Source: Arcuatula senhousia (Eukaryota; Mollusca; Bivalvia; Mytilida; Mytilidae). From it: DNA of 64,000 bases. The notes below the pieces were generated by a model. It was given only the letters and a program-made list of their open reading frames with translations, had not been told where the DNA came from and made no database searches. A program made the translations under genes and the position numbers. Shown here in pieces: positions 45,165 to 55,946 of this stretch (positions are counted from its first letter, which is position 1; every line of letters begins with the position of its first letter). Location of the stretch: NCBI GenBank assembly GCA_963971305.1, contig OZ020316.1, positions 17,192,745-17,256,744 on the forward strand, given 5' to 3'.

Positions 45165-45812
45165 ATTCTATCGCTTGGTGCCCGTTGTCATCTGTCGCGT
45201 GTTAACAATTTAGTTGCAAAAATCTTATCTGAAACCATTGAACAGAATGCCTTGAAACTTGGAAAGATTCCTACTTTTTAGTGTCTTGCGCAAAAATTGC
45301 ATTTTTGTTTTTTGAACTGTTATAAAACATGACCACCGTTGGTAAAAAAAGACCAGGGGTCAAACTACTGTTTTTGGGTTGTAAAAGTCTCCATTTAGTC
45401 GAAGTTACCAGATGACTCCTTTTATGGACAGATATGATATGGTGTTATTTTTTAGAAATGCAGAAAGAGAAAAGCCGTTAATTATTTCAACATTTAGCTG
45501 ATTCAGCTATACAAAAGTCTCAATTGGGTCAAAGTTGTCATATCACCCCTTATAGGGATTAAGTTCCTTTTAATGTCAAAATAGCGTTTTGTTTATGGCA
45601 TTTGCCCTATAGAATTCGAAAGAAAACTAATGCAGAAAGAGAGAAATGGTGTTACTTTATTCAACATTCAGATCATTAAGGCTACAAAAAATCTTTGTTT
45701 GATCCACTTTGTCATTTGTTCCTTTTTAGTGTTTATACCTCATTTAAGAGACCCTTATAGTTAAAGGACCTGTTGTCAGGTTAGCGATTCAGGCTCCTAG
45801 GCGCCTCTTGTT
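45165..45812 (-). mobile_element. P1b element, degenerate copy G in intron 2
   Basis: The minus strand reads from AACAAGAGGCGCCTAGGAGC (45812) through two or three core units to GCACCAAGCGATAG (about 45170), but the GAC microsatellite and hairpin are lost. Many substitutions show it is older than copies B, E and F. Confidence 0.7.
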
Positions 45813-45863
45813 TGATATGCAGATTGTATTTGTTTTCATAATCCAGAAAATTGTATGCTTTAC

Positions 45864-45929
45864 CTGCTGTGTGCCGTTTTCTTATTTTCCGTGGAGCAGA
45901 ATCGTCAACCTGGTCGCATATAACCATGA
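45864..45929 (-). CDS. receptor-like gene, exon 2 (end of signal peptide, propeptide)
   Basis: A 66-nt exon with acceptor TTCTTTCAG and donor CAGCAG|GTAAAG, phase 1 at both ends. It completes the signal peptide (VMVIC) and encodes DQVDDSAPRKIRKRHTA. The dibasic cluster RKIRKR looks like a proprotein-convertase site that would free the ectodomain's N-terminus in the secretory path. Confidence 0.75.
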
Positions 45930-46225
45930 CTGAAAGAAGAATATTCTAGTAATTCCCTTAAAAGTCCATTCTTTTACCTTTATAATTCCCTTAAAATGCC
46001 ATTATCTATCTAATACGATCAAACAGGTGCAATTTGAAATACCAATAAGTCATTTAAACAACACTTTAGAAACAAACAAAAAATCAGTCTTTATGATTTT
46101 AATTCAATGTTACGGTAAAATCACGCTGTGTTTTTTAATTTGCCTTTTGTCCAACAAAAGTTAAATCAATAATTAATCTTAAATTATAAGAATTGTCACT
46201 ATCCTTTTAAAGTCAATCAACTTAC

Positions 46226-46271
46226 CGGCATACGTTATCAAAAGGAAACTTGTAAGCTTCGGGAATTTCAT
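46226..46271 (-). CDS. receptor-like gene, first coding exon (signal peptide)
   Basis: ATG at 46271 opens MKFPKLTSFLLITYA and runs to the donor GCCG|GTAAGT. The run LTSFLLITYA plus the following VMVIC forms a typical signal-peptide core after one lysine-rich n-region. An acceptor-like CTTTCAG lies about 13 nt before the ATG, so a non-coding 5' exon probably exists further right; the promoter was not located. Confidence 0.75.
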
Positions 46272-46327
46272 TTTCTCAAATACCTGAAAGTTAAACAAAT
46301 TTTATAACGTTTTACATTTTAATTGTG

Positions 46328-46665
46328 CCGTATGCTAATAGGCCCGCAGTGGCGTTTAGCGTGTCGGTAAAATTCCACTAAAGAGCGCTTGGAAACCTGA
46401 CATCGGATCAGGCCACATAGTCCATAATGCAACTAGGGTGCGTGCTTCGGGTGGTTGAATAAGGCAGCCCTGTCATAATGAATGCTGGGGTCGTCTTGAT
46501 TAAATGCGTAAAACCTGACACAAACAATAGTAGGAGGGTAACTCTTCATGCACGTGAAAGATCCCATTGTTGACCTCCAAGTAGTGAACCTTTCGCACAT
46601 ACCAACCTCTCTCTTTCCCCAGTGGTCTTCAAAATTAAGAGTTTCCCACCAAACCACCTCAGTGT
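46328..46665 (+). mobile_element. old SINE fragment upstream of receptor-like gene
   Basis: A diverged copy: AATAGGCCCGCAGTGGCGTT, GTGTCGGTAAAATTCCACTA, AGAGCGCTTGGAAACCTGAC, CTTCATGCACGTGAAAGATC. The middle resembles the CTAA type and the 3' part the ACTC type, so it may be an ancestral or chimeric form. The tail is absent. Confidence 0.7.
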
Positions 46666-46739
46666 GTTAGTTTCAACCAGGATACAACATTGTATTTTCG
46701 ACAGATAAGGGTTGCTTTCATGAAACTGAGTAAGAATTT

Positions 46740-48150
46740 GCTATATTCCACACAGGTAAGTGTTTTAATTAGTATATCCTCATTTCAGGTAAGGAAACTT
46801 CATTGTCAGTCATCAAAGGTAAGGGTTCAAGATTGGGCAAAATTTGGGGGGTAGGGTTTCGTCTTTTTCTGGGTGCATTGGCCTATGTTTGATTGAGGGT
46901 ACATTGACTTGTCTTGAGTGTTATTTCGTTCTCCATCTGGTTTGTGGTTGAGCACTGACCCTTTTTGCGTGACAGACATGGGTCTATGCTATGGATTTTC
47001 ACAATGTAATTTGTTACGGGTATTTCAATTAGTTATGATCAGTTTCATTATGACAAAAATATTGTTGACATGATGAGATCATAGCCAACTATAACTCTTT
47101 TATGTCCTCTTAAAATATATCATTGAAAAAGGAACATGAAGAGTTACCATATTTGTACTGGATACCTAAACTTCACAAAAATCCGTACAAAGAAAGGTAT
47201 ATAGCTCGATCTTCATCGTGTTCAACTACAGAATTGTCCGTTCAACTTACTAAGATCTTGTCTGCTGTCAAAGAAGCAAAACAAGCATACGGTGACACTA
47301 TTTATAATCGTAGTTGAATTAATCATATGTGGATTTTAAAGAACTTATAAGATTTGTTAGATAATTTTATATTCCGGTCGTTCTCTGAGGTTCATTCTTT
47401 TTTAAAACTTTCGATTTTATAACTTTGTACACCACATTGCCACACGAAAAACTTAAGTGTCGACTGAAAAAAAGAACTATTGAAAAGGCCTTTTCTAATT
47501 CAAGGAACTTTGTTGTTTTAGGCGATAATTCTACATTTTTTCCAAAACATCTTATAAAGATAAGATTTGTTACACTTTGGTTATAGTTTGCAGTATGCTT
47601 GATTTCCTTATTGATAACATATTTGTCACATTTGGAGGAGAAATTTTTCAACAACAAGTCGGCATTCCAATGGGCACAAACTGTGCTCCTCTCCTCGCCG
47701 ACTTGTTTTTACACTCTTATGAGACTAAATTTCTTCAGGAACTCTTAAAGAACAAGATGAAAGAGGCAAGGTCATTTAATCTCAATTTCAGATATATTTT
47801 GATGACGTCCTCTCTGTCAACAACTCGTCGTTTGGCAAATGAATTCCTTCAATATATCCACTAGAGATTAAAGAAACCACCGAATCCACTTGCTTACCAT
47901 CATTCTTGGATCTTCATCTCAAATTTGACCCGGGTGGTCATCTTAGTACAGAAGAATCCGATAAAAGAGACGATTTTAATTTAAAAATTATTAAATTTCC
48001 ACACCTGGAAAGTAACATACCAACGTCACCTGCATATGGTGTCAATATTTCACAATTAATTCGATATGCCAGGGCTTGTACCCATATTTCAGATTTTTTT
48101 ATCCGACACCGATTTCTCAGTAACCGACTATTGGACCAAGGTTATAAGAA
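46740..48150 (+). pseudogene. PLE1 retroelement with upstream copy of its 3' end
   Basis: 46785-47090 resembles the distal PLE1 tail at 20120-20400 (TGCATTGGCCTAT, GACATGGGTCT). It is followed by RT coding fragments in order: YLYWIPKLHKNPYKERYIA (47140-47200), MLDFLIDNIFVTFGG and QQVGIPMGTNCAPLLADLFL (47590-47715), MKEARSFNLNFRY (47757-47800), FLDLHLKFDPGGHLSTE and DKRDDFNLKIIKFP, and SQLIRYARAC (47905-48085). The YIDD box is hit by a frameshift near 47797-47803 and a stop follows, so the enzyme is dead. Having a 3'-end segment before the RT fits the partial-tandem layout reported for Penelope-like elements. It stops abruptly at about 48150, where PLE2 begins in the opposite direction. Confidence 0.75.
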
Positions 48151-48151
48151 A

Positions 48152-49815
48152 GAGCCAAAGGAGCACAAATGGGGCATTCGAGTGTCAAACGTCCGAAAGG
48201 GCAACGACGAAACCGATAAACACGAACAAGAACAGCACGAAGAAATACAAAACACTAAATCAACCGGGAACACTCAAGTCGTAAAATAAGTGAACTCAGG
48301 TGCATCGGAAAAGTAAGCAGTTCCTGTCTGCTATAGCAGACCTGTAGTGTTGCTAATTTCCAATTCAGTGTGTCAAATCCGGTAGAGAAAAACAAAACAA
48401 ATTTCTACGACAAATCAAAATATGAACTCATATCCCATATTTGTCTACGAGTGCACGGTGTCTCCCGTAAAATTTCTTGAGCGAAGAAAACAACCGAGGA
48501 GCAACATAACCCTGTGTCAGCAATTTCTGCGTCAAACGTCAAGGAAATCGATGTAATTCCCACAAGCTCTAGTGTAACGAATCAACTGTGATACAAAGCC
48601 TCCATAAGAAGGAGCAGACAGAATGTTGATACACAAAAAGGGAAAGTTGACGATTGGAAAGTTGAAGTCATCACGTTTGTCATAGAGCTTTGCTAAAGTC
48701 TTCCTTGAGAGTCAATTTCGAGATGTAGATCTAAATATGAAGCAGACTTCCTAGAATCCGTTGTCCTTTATCTCAAATTCCTGCGGAACTATGATATTGA
48801 GAAAGTCACCAAATCGGGAATTGTTAAGTGAAAGGACTACATCAATATAACGGAACGTGAGGTTAAAAGAGAGAGCTAGTCTACGATCTTTTTGGCTAGA
48901 AGAGATTGTTAGAACTCTGCTTCATATGAATGTAGAAACAAAACAGCAAGCAAAGGTGCACAATTGGTGCCCATTGGAATCCCTATTGTTTGCTGAAAAA
49001 CACGTTCACCAAACTGAACAAATATGTTGTCGATAAGAAAATTGAACATGTCGACTATTTGGTCTTCTGTACATTTGTTCTTTTTCTTAGACTCATTGAT
49101 GACAAAGTGAGTCTTACTGTATTCGACTACCAAATATTTTTACCTGCGTTTCCCATTCGTTTTGAAAAAGCTGCGTTTAATCAGCTGTGCCATTCGTGAT
49201 TTGAGTTGTTCAAGAGGAATGGAAGTGTACAGAGTGGTGAAATCGAGCGTTTTGTTGCAAGATGAAACTGATTTCGAGTTAAGAATTACCATTAGTTCTT
49301 TCGAATTCTTCCGGATCCACATTTGATCGACCTTATTTCTAGCGGGGTTGTCAGGCGATAATGCGGAAAACCTGACCGGAAACCATATTGATGGGAAAAA
49401 TATCACGTTCCTCGCACGTTAAAACAACCCTGCTGCAGGTCTCGGTAAGAGTAGGACCCGTAGGATCCCCATGCAGGAGGCTAAATTTCCTGCCCCTTCC
49501 CATCACTCGTTTTGATTGGCCTTGTATCCCCTTTTCCTTCACTTCATCATCATTTCATGTTCATTGTATCACCACTTTCATTTTCATCTCCCGGATATAG
49601 CCGAAATCGTGCTGCTTGGGAGTAGAGCAATCACTAACTAACTAACGTTATTTCTAGAATAACAACAATCGTAATATTTCTGGAGGCCGGATTTTAATGC
49701 CGTTAGTATTGAAGTCAACAAAACTGAAAGAGGTTAAGTGGTACATTATAATGACTCTGCAATGAAGCGCTGTTTGTATGGATTTTTATGTAATTTAGGA
49801 ATCCAATACAGGGAT
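48152..49815 (-). pseudogene. PLE2 retroelement, minus strand, interrupted by a SINE
   Basis: Read on the minus strand from about 49815: WIPKLHKNPYKQRFIAESL, a stop, VLLTSILTALKSGLQKYY, [SINE 49343-49647], KTLDFTTLYTSIPLEQLKSR, NFLIDNIFVQFGERVFQQ, IGIPMGTNCAPLLAVLFLHS, a stop, RYIDVVLSLNNSRFGDF, KLYDKRDDFNFPIVNFP and SQLIRYTRACGNY, then the 3' tail ending at the CCATTGGTACC-type terminus (about 48155). In the catalytic box the second aspartate of YIDD is replaced (YIDV), and there are several stops and frame changes, so it is inactive. It is clearly a different lineage from PLE1 but has the same domain order. Confidence 0.75.
49343..49647 (+). mobile_element. SINE, CTAA-tail subfamily, 5' truncated, in PLE2
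   Basis: It starts at CGGGGTTGTCAGGCGATAAT (about 190 bp of head missing) and ends with ACTAACTAACTAAC. The flanks TTATTTCTAG (49333-49342 and 49648-49657) are a perfect 10-bp target duplication. Truncation at the 5' end is typical of incomplete reverse transcription. Confidence 0.9.
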
Positions 49816-49819
49816 GGAA

Positions 49820-50175
49820 TTTCTTTAAAACACTGTCTTATATACTGTTCCTGATTATACCCCGTGTTTCTTTAAAACACTGTCTTATATACTGTTCCTG
49901 ATTCTACCCCGTGTTTCGTTAAAACACTGTCTTATATACTGTTCCTGATTCTACCCCGTGTTTCTTTAAAACACTGTCTTATATACTGTTCCTGATTCTA
50001 CCCCGTGTTTCTTTAAAACACTGTCTTATATACTGTTCCTGATTCTACTCCGTGTTTCTTTAAAACACTGTCTTATATACTGTTCCCGATTCTACTCCGT
50101 GTGTCTTTAAAACACTGTCTTATAAGCTGTACCTGATTCTACCCCGTGTTTCTTTAAAAAAAAACACTGTTTACT
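49820..50175 (+). repeat. 47-bp minisatellite, about 7.5 copies
   Basis: The unit TTTCTTTAAAACACTGTCTT... ending ACCCCGTG repeats at exactly 47 bp (49820, 49867, 49914 and onward) with few differences; the last units diverge. It adjoins the 5' end of PLE2. Confidence 0.92.
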
Positions 50176-50454
50176 ACAAAAATCAATTTTGAAATCTTTC
50201 TTTTATTCAATTAGAAAATTGTCATAAAAAATAAGTAAAAAAATGTATCCTGAGGTTCTTCCCCGTAAGGGGGAGAATCGGGATATAGCCGGAATTTCAT
50301 CATTGTCAGCACCAACAGAGAGCCTGAAGGAGGAAATGACATAGTTGTGATTGTCAATAATTTCTTCCTTGGGCAGTGTTGTAGCAGTGTATGTGGTGCT
50401 ATTGCTGGTACAACCAACCACCCCTAATTCAGCTGTCAAGCAGTCAATGTAGTG

Positions 50455-50845
50455 TTTAAATACGTCTCATACGATCTATAAAAAAATCTTTCTTCGTTAT
50501 CAGCCACTGGTAGAAAAATTCAAAATCGTGTTAGATGTTATGGTCAGTTTGTTTTGCTTTGCTTTGATAAGTGTTTGGGTGGTTGATGTACTGAGATGAT
50601 CACCTAAGCATCCCTGATATTTCATCACAAACCTGTTGTGTTTTGTCTAACTACCGGACCCAAAGATCGCAATGGAAGAAAGAGGTTTGGCGCGCCTTAA
50701 ACCTTGTTTAACCCACCATTTCTTTTGAAAAGCCTGTACCAATGCCTGTACCAAGTCAGACCCATTGCGATCTTGATTTGTCTCGTATTATGGACATTTG
50801 AGATTGATTCTCAAAGTACGTAATTTTGTTATTACCTTAATTTTT
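50455..50845 (+). mobile_element. PLE1 3'-end fragment
   Basis: It begins in the last RT codons (CGTTATCAGCCACTGGTAGA, also near 19700) and continues through the tail: GATGATCACCTAAGCATCCC, GATCGCAATGGAAG, CCTGTACCAAGTCAG and TTTTGTTATTACCTT. Confidence 0.75.
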
Positions 50846-52240
50846 AGATTTATTTTTTTTGTTAAAAATATTTATCTTCATACTTTTATGGATTATCAAA
50901 TGAGAATTGTTTTATTGAAAACACTTAAAGCATATGCCAACATATCAAAACAACAGTCCTTGAATTTGATTTAAACTATGTCATTGAGAACTAGACTAGT
51001 TGAGTGTTCCAAATTACAGAAAAAAAAATACATGTCAAAAAACACTTTACAAAGTATAAAAATGTCAAATTACTTAAGTTATTGTAATAAATCTTTATTT
51101 CAAAAGGATAAGATAAGGAGCTCGATTTTGTTTTCATTTATAAAAAAAACTTTGTCAACTCATAAAGTTATTAGACTGCAATAAAATATACTATGTCCCA
51201 CGACCCTTAGGTCATCGAAAAATGTTAACAGGAAGACGTGCACAATAAGATAGGACACGTTTATTATAAAACAATTTAGACATGCACGATCATTTTTCAT
51301 TATTTAATACCCCTGGATTACATAATTTATAACAGCTTTGTCTTGCTTGTTGTCTGACAACGCTTTAATTTCAAAGCTTGTACCAAAGAATGTCAGAGAC
51401 CAGTAGTGATATTTTTTTCTGTAAAACTTAATGAACGTACTTGTAGACACAAAGACCAAATACTATTTTTAAGAGAATAAAATATTAGTACCCCTTATCG
51501 TCTAATGGTTAATTAATGTTTTGTTTTGATAAAGTTCTACCAATACATTCAAGCTAACAGTGATGATAAAGAAAACCAATATATAGTGAATAAACAAAAC
51601 TGGGTGTTATTGACAAAACATGGGAATTGTTTTTTGTTCTGTTTTGAGCAACGGAAACATCTGCTCGCCTTCTTTTACACAATTTGAAACATTTCTGACT
51701 TTTAATATCATCAAGGACAAGTTTGAAATGTTATTGTGTGTCTCCTCAGAAAAAAAGATAACACTAATATCTGAGGAATCATCACCGTTACAGAGGAAAC
51801 CAAGATAACAATCGCCAGTTCATGCAATCGCCTTTTCTTCTACTTCTGACAGGTTATGTTTAATGTGACTTCTCAAAATCAGTCAAAACGTTGTGATTCT
51901 TCTGACTGGACTTGATACAACCTGTTTAAAGTTCAAATGTTCCACTGTTATAACCAAGACATTTCGACAAAAAATTAGAATCTAGAGAGTGATTTTTCTA
52001 TGACAGTTTCAACATTCATTCTATGATACATGTAATAGATCACAAAAGAAATATTACGAAGAAAACTTGACCAAACTTTTCACTGCCTTGAAAGTATGTT
52101 TACTTAGTGCTATAATCACATCAAGTACAAATACGGTTATAGAAGGGAGTTTAACATGTAAAGAGTGATATAATGAACTTTAATGATCAAGTTATGTCAA
52201 TCGGGTAAACAAGTAAGACTGCAATTGGAAAATGAGGTAA
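50846..52240. other. AT-rich intergenic stretch, no gene seen
   Basis: Short frames only (68 codons at 50978, 62 codons at 51620), neither with a recognised motif. No repeat recognised. Confidence 0.5.
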
Positions 52241-52330
52241 AGGATATAAACCGTAAACAGTCCATTCGGTAAAATAATAGACAGGTCTGAGGCGCATTTT
52301 ACCGAATGTACTGTTTAAGGCTTATATCTT
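52241..52330. repeat. 35-bp-arm hairpin
   Basis: The left arm 52241-52275 (AGGATATAAACCGTAAACAG...) pairs with 52296-52330 with about four mismatches, leaving a 20-nt loop. It is probably a small foldback element. Confidence 0.75.
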
Positions 52331-52379
52331 ACTTAAAACACAGTTTATGCATATGAACTTTTATATTCAAGCAAAAAAC

Positions 52380-52700
52380 GATCAAAAATGTATATTTTAT
52401 CCCCTGATGTAATATACGATAATACTATTTAGATACTCTAAGTGAACACGTCTTTGTCAAGTCTTCCATAACCGAATGTATAGCGTTGTGGACTATTGTG
52501 AGAAAGACTGAGGGTTCGATTCCATTTAGGGACAAAACAATTTTTGTTATCGATTTAGATTTATTATACACGTTCATACAATGAGAATGATTTAAATACT
52601 CCAATTAAACACTTTTGAATCAAGCAATCGGTATTCACAGGCTTAATTGCATTGCCTGAGGAGAGAAAGATTGCGGGTTCGAATCCGACATGGCATTAAT
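52380..52700 (+). repeat. two tandem tRNA-like (SINE head) units
   Basis: Two units of about 163 bp share TTTAGATACTC/TTTAAATACTCC and each ends in a perfect pol III B box: GGTTCGATTCC at 52513 and GGTTCGAATCC at 52676. An A-box-like TAGCGTTGTGG lies at 52481. No acceptor stem pairs, and the A-B spacing is shorter than in a tRNA, so these are tRNA-derived repeat units, not tRNA genes. Confidence 0.6.
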
Positions 52701-52764
52701 TGTCAAAAATGTGTCAAATTTTATACTTGTTGCACTTTTCCCTTCAATCATAGACTTACATCAG

Positions 52765-53275
52765 TCGATTGATGATTCTCAGCTAGCTGTCAGTAACAGC
52801 GAGTGTTCTATAGAAGGTTCCTTTACCGTCCTTTTGTTTGTTCTTGTTTTTTTGTCTTAGGTTCTCTCTAGTGGAATTGGACTTTGATCGATTTGATTTT
52901 TATTGTGTGTTTAGTCTTTGTGCTTTGTCTAGGAATATTGATAGGGGGAAGGTTGGGCCAAAAAAACTAGTTTAACTCCGCCATATATTACATGTGCCCG
53001 TCCTAAGCCAGGAATCTTTGACAAAGCTTTCGTTTCTACTTGTCTTTTTGATGTTTTCTGTTCCTTGTTTAAGAAGGGGGCCTATCTGTGACTATTTCAG
53101 GGCTGGATTTCGAATTATATGCATTTTATTTAGACCATTGGCCAATTGTATAACCGCAAGCAGTGCCATATGCCTTGTTGAAGGCTGCTGATGGTTGTCA
53201 ATTGTGGTTTTTCTAAATTGCCGTGTAATTGTGGGCTTTGTCGCGTACACTTATTCCACATCTCATTATATTTAT
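52765..53275 (+). mobile_element. R1 dispersed repeat
   Basis: About 510 bp homologous to 56500-57480: TCAGCTAGCTGTCAGTAACA, TTTAGTCTTTGTGCTTTGTC, AACTAGTTTAACTCCGCC, AGCCAGGAATC and ACACTTATTCCACATCTC. No terminal repeats or coding capacity; class unknown. Confidence 0.65.
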
Positions 53276-53724
53276 TAAAGTCCCAAAAAGTCTGTTACTG
53301 ACCGTCCAATATTGGATAAAAGCTATCCAATATTAAGGCGAAAACGGTCCAGTATTTAGACTAAACAGTACTTATCGGTTAAATAATGAAATGCATTAAC
53401 AATGGCATGACGTCACAGCTGTGTTTAAATGGATATTTTTGGTCGGGCGTGCTAGAGATCCTATTGGTCATATTCGTTCCAAAATCGCAGTAGTGGTTTT
53501 TTTTACATGCGATGCACTACTTTGGTTTGGATTTTTGTATAATGGTCTGGCAATATTTACACCGGCTTTAAAAATTACAAGGGTCACCCTTTTAAAGCAC
53601 ATAGGGCACAAATCGATGTAGTTGTATGGGCGGTGCGGCATCGCCCGAATTCAGGTTACTTGCGGCTTTGATAGACTTTTAACAAAAATTATCGATTTTG
53701 TGGGCCTATTCTGAATCTGGACCG
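53276..53724. other. spacer with possible eroded SINE remnant
   Basis: No gene. GGCCTATTCTGAATCTGG at the end and CGGCATCGCCCGAATTCAGG at 53636 are vaguely SINE-like but too weak to assign. Confidence 0.35.
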
Positions 53725-54246
53725 TCCCGTGCGGGGCCCGGGAGGCGAATAGGCCCGCAGCAGCTTTAAGCTTGTCGGTAAAAGTCCACTAAAGAGCGCT
53801 CAGAAACCTGACATCGGGGTCAGGCCGCTTTGCCCACAAAGCGACTGGGATGTGTGCCCCAGGTGGTTGAATGGGGCAGCCCTGACATCGAGAGATGCGG
53901 GGTCGTCAGGCGATAATGCAGAAAACCTGACCGCAAACCATAGTGGTGCACCGTGTTGGGAAAAATGTCACGTTCCTCGCACGTTAAAGAACCCTGCTGC
54001 AGGTCTCGGTAAGAGTAGGACCCGTAGGATCCCCATGCAGGAGGCAAAACTCTCCGTCCCTACCCATCACTCCCTTTTCCAGTGGCAGTCAAAACTCTCC
54101 TACCCGATTGGCCTTGTGTCCCTATTTCCTCCACTTCATCATTTTATGTTAATTGTATCACCACTCTCATGTTCATCTCCTGGATATAGCCGAAATCGTG
54201 CTGCTTGGGAGTAAAGCAATAACTAACTAACTAACTAACTAACTAA
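53725..54246 (+). mobile_element. SINE, CTAA-tail subfamily, full length with 14-bp TSD
   Basis: The head GTCCCGTGCGGGGCCCGGGA and tail (AACT)7. CTGAATCTGGACCG flanks both sides (53711-53724, 54247-54260), a perfect 14-bp duplication. It is probably among the youngest copies. Confidence 0.94.
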
Positions 54247-54260
54247 CTGAATCTGGACCG

Positions 54261-55344
54261 AAATGGTCGAGGGCAAGATTACCAGAAAAGAATACCATCC
54301 AGAAGCAGAACTACACAAATGTCGAAGTCAACCTAAATTGAATGTAAAAAAAAACTTACATTATGACTTTTTTAGCTTTGCTGTTTCGAGTGAACGTGTT
54401 GAACGTTTTGCTTTAACATTATGACTTGTTTTTAACCTTTGACCTATGATTTAAATGGTTGTTGAATACTTATTCTTGGGATTCCCATACTTCATTGATA
54501 AATGAAACAGTTTTAAGTACGGATATGGTTTATAAATGGTGATGTTGATGCTTCTTAAAGTATATATAATTCCAGCTGCACTTTTAAGTACATGTCGTTT
54601 CAGTTTGGATCACGATTTTTTGTCTCTGATTTGTGTCAATTTAGGCAACAGTGGTCGTCATTAAGGTATTTAAACACATACACACAAAAAAAACTTCATT
54701 TTAAGTTGTTTTTGAGAAAATTAAAGAAAATCATCTTCACTTCCAACTAAAAAAAATGAAATTGATATAAGCAGTGCAAATTAACTTTTTGTTAGATCTC
54801 AACAAGTTGATTTACACAACAAATTGTCTAAGGTGTTTAATTAATTATCTTTGAGCAGACAAAAATATATAAGACACCAAACTAAGAAATACTTATAATT
54901 ACTTACGGTTTCCTTTTGTGTGCTTCGGAGAAAATGTTATGTAAATTTGAGTTCAGAACTATTTTATATCATTCCAATTTATCTTCCGCAATTCGCTCAT
55001 TGGAAGGATTTTGTAAGAATTCAGCAGGGAAAACACCATATCACCAATTGAGTAGCTATAAAGCTCTTTTAACTAAAAAACAAGGTTGAGAATTTTCATT
55101 TTATGACTTAAATGTAATCTAGTCACAAAAAGTAACCCAAAGTCAGCTATTATATTGCCGCTTTATCATAGATATGGAACATAAATGGGGTGATAAAGTA
55201 GACATAGAAGATGGAGTCTTTCATCGTCGTTTTAAGATTTGAATCGCACGGATTACAATGCCTATTTTTATTCTAGAGTCAACTGCAAAACAACGAGCAT
55301 CAACCATTGAATGATTCTAACTTTTTTGGAATCGCGGATTTTCG
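54261..55344. other. AT-rich intergenic stretch, no gene seen
   Basis: No exon, RNA gene or repeat family recognised. Confidence 0.5.
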
Positions 55345-55495
55345 AATTATAGCCTGACGACAAGCCTGCATGTCATTGAAACAGGGCTGGCGCATTCAAC
55401 CACCTTTGATACACATTCCAATAGCTTTCTGTGCAAGCGGCCTGACCCGATGTTACGTTTCTGAGCGCTTTTAATGGACTTTTTGCAGTGGTGTT
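55345..55495 (-). mobile_element. old SINE (CTAA-type) fragment
   Basis: The minus strand has AAAGTCCATTAAAAGCGCTC, AGAAACGTAACATCGGGTCA, GCCGCTTGCACAGAAAGC and GGTGGTTGAATGCGCCAGCC, the proximal part of the SINE without its head or tail. Confidence 0.65.
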
Positions 55496-55946
55496 TCTGA
55501 TTTTAATGATAAAAACCGTTTCATTACAGAAAAATTGCTAAAACAAAGTTATCGATACCACAAATTAGTCAAATCTTTTACTAAATTCGTTCATAAATAT
55601 GCGTATCTTACTGAAAAAATTAACTTTACACGTCTTTTTTTATAATTGTAAAAGGAATATCACATCCCGAATTTTATGGAAATGTAGTTTATAAGTCACG
55701 TAAATTCAAAAACAATCCCCTTGACATGGTAATTTTGCTAAAAAAAAATTATAAAAGAAAGGAAACAAGTTGGAAGTTATAGTAAAATCTTTAAATTTGG
55801 TGTTTTTGGTAGAAATGTTGATAATTTGATAGTGGCTTTCGTGGCATTACAGCGATGTGTGATGATATAATACTAAATCATTAGTTGTTTGAAGTGTTTT
55901 GTTGGATTTAGAATCAATATGTTTGATTTTTTTTTATATCAGTCGA
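55496..55946. other. no feature recognised
   Basis: AT-rich spacer; no motif recognised. Confidence 0.5.

Larger units (their letters stand above)
36810..46271 (-). pseudogene. receptor-like type I membrane protein gene (Ig + ephrin-receptor-like module), broken allele
   Basis: Six minus-strand exons were modelled from splice sites and matching phases: 46271-46226, 45929-45864, one large exon 44428-39940 (split by an element at 42476-43823), 38334-38182 and 36921-36810, with a donor leading further left. Predicted order: signal peptide, basic RKIRKR furin-like site, a novel helical and beta-rich ectodomain of about 950 residues with a coiled coil and a 10-Cys patch, an Ig domain, a GCC2_GCC3 module, a transmembrane helix and a basic stop-transfer sequence. 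The C-terminal cytoplasmic part was not found. Similar unnamed proteins occur in bivalves, as I recall. Likely a cell-surface receptor or adhesion protein; the ligand is unknown. The insertion plus two frameshifts make this copy non-functional unless they are assembly errors or a variant allele. Confidence 0.75.

Noticed and set aside
52476..52540. Possible tRNA gene
   Set aside because: A B box is present but there is no paired acceptor stem, short A-B spacing, and a tandem 163-bp unit; it is tRNA-derived repeat sequence.
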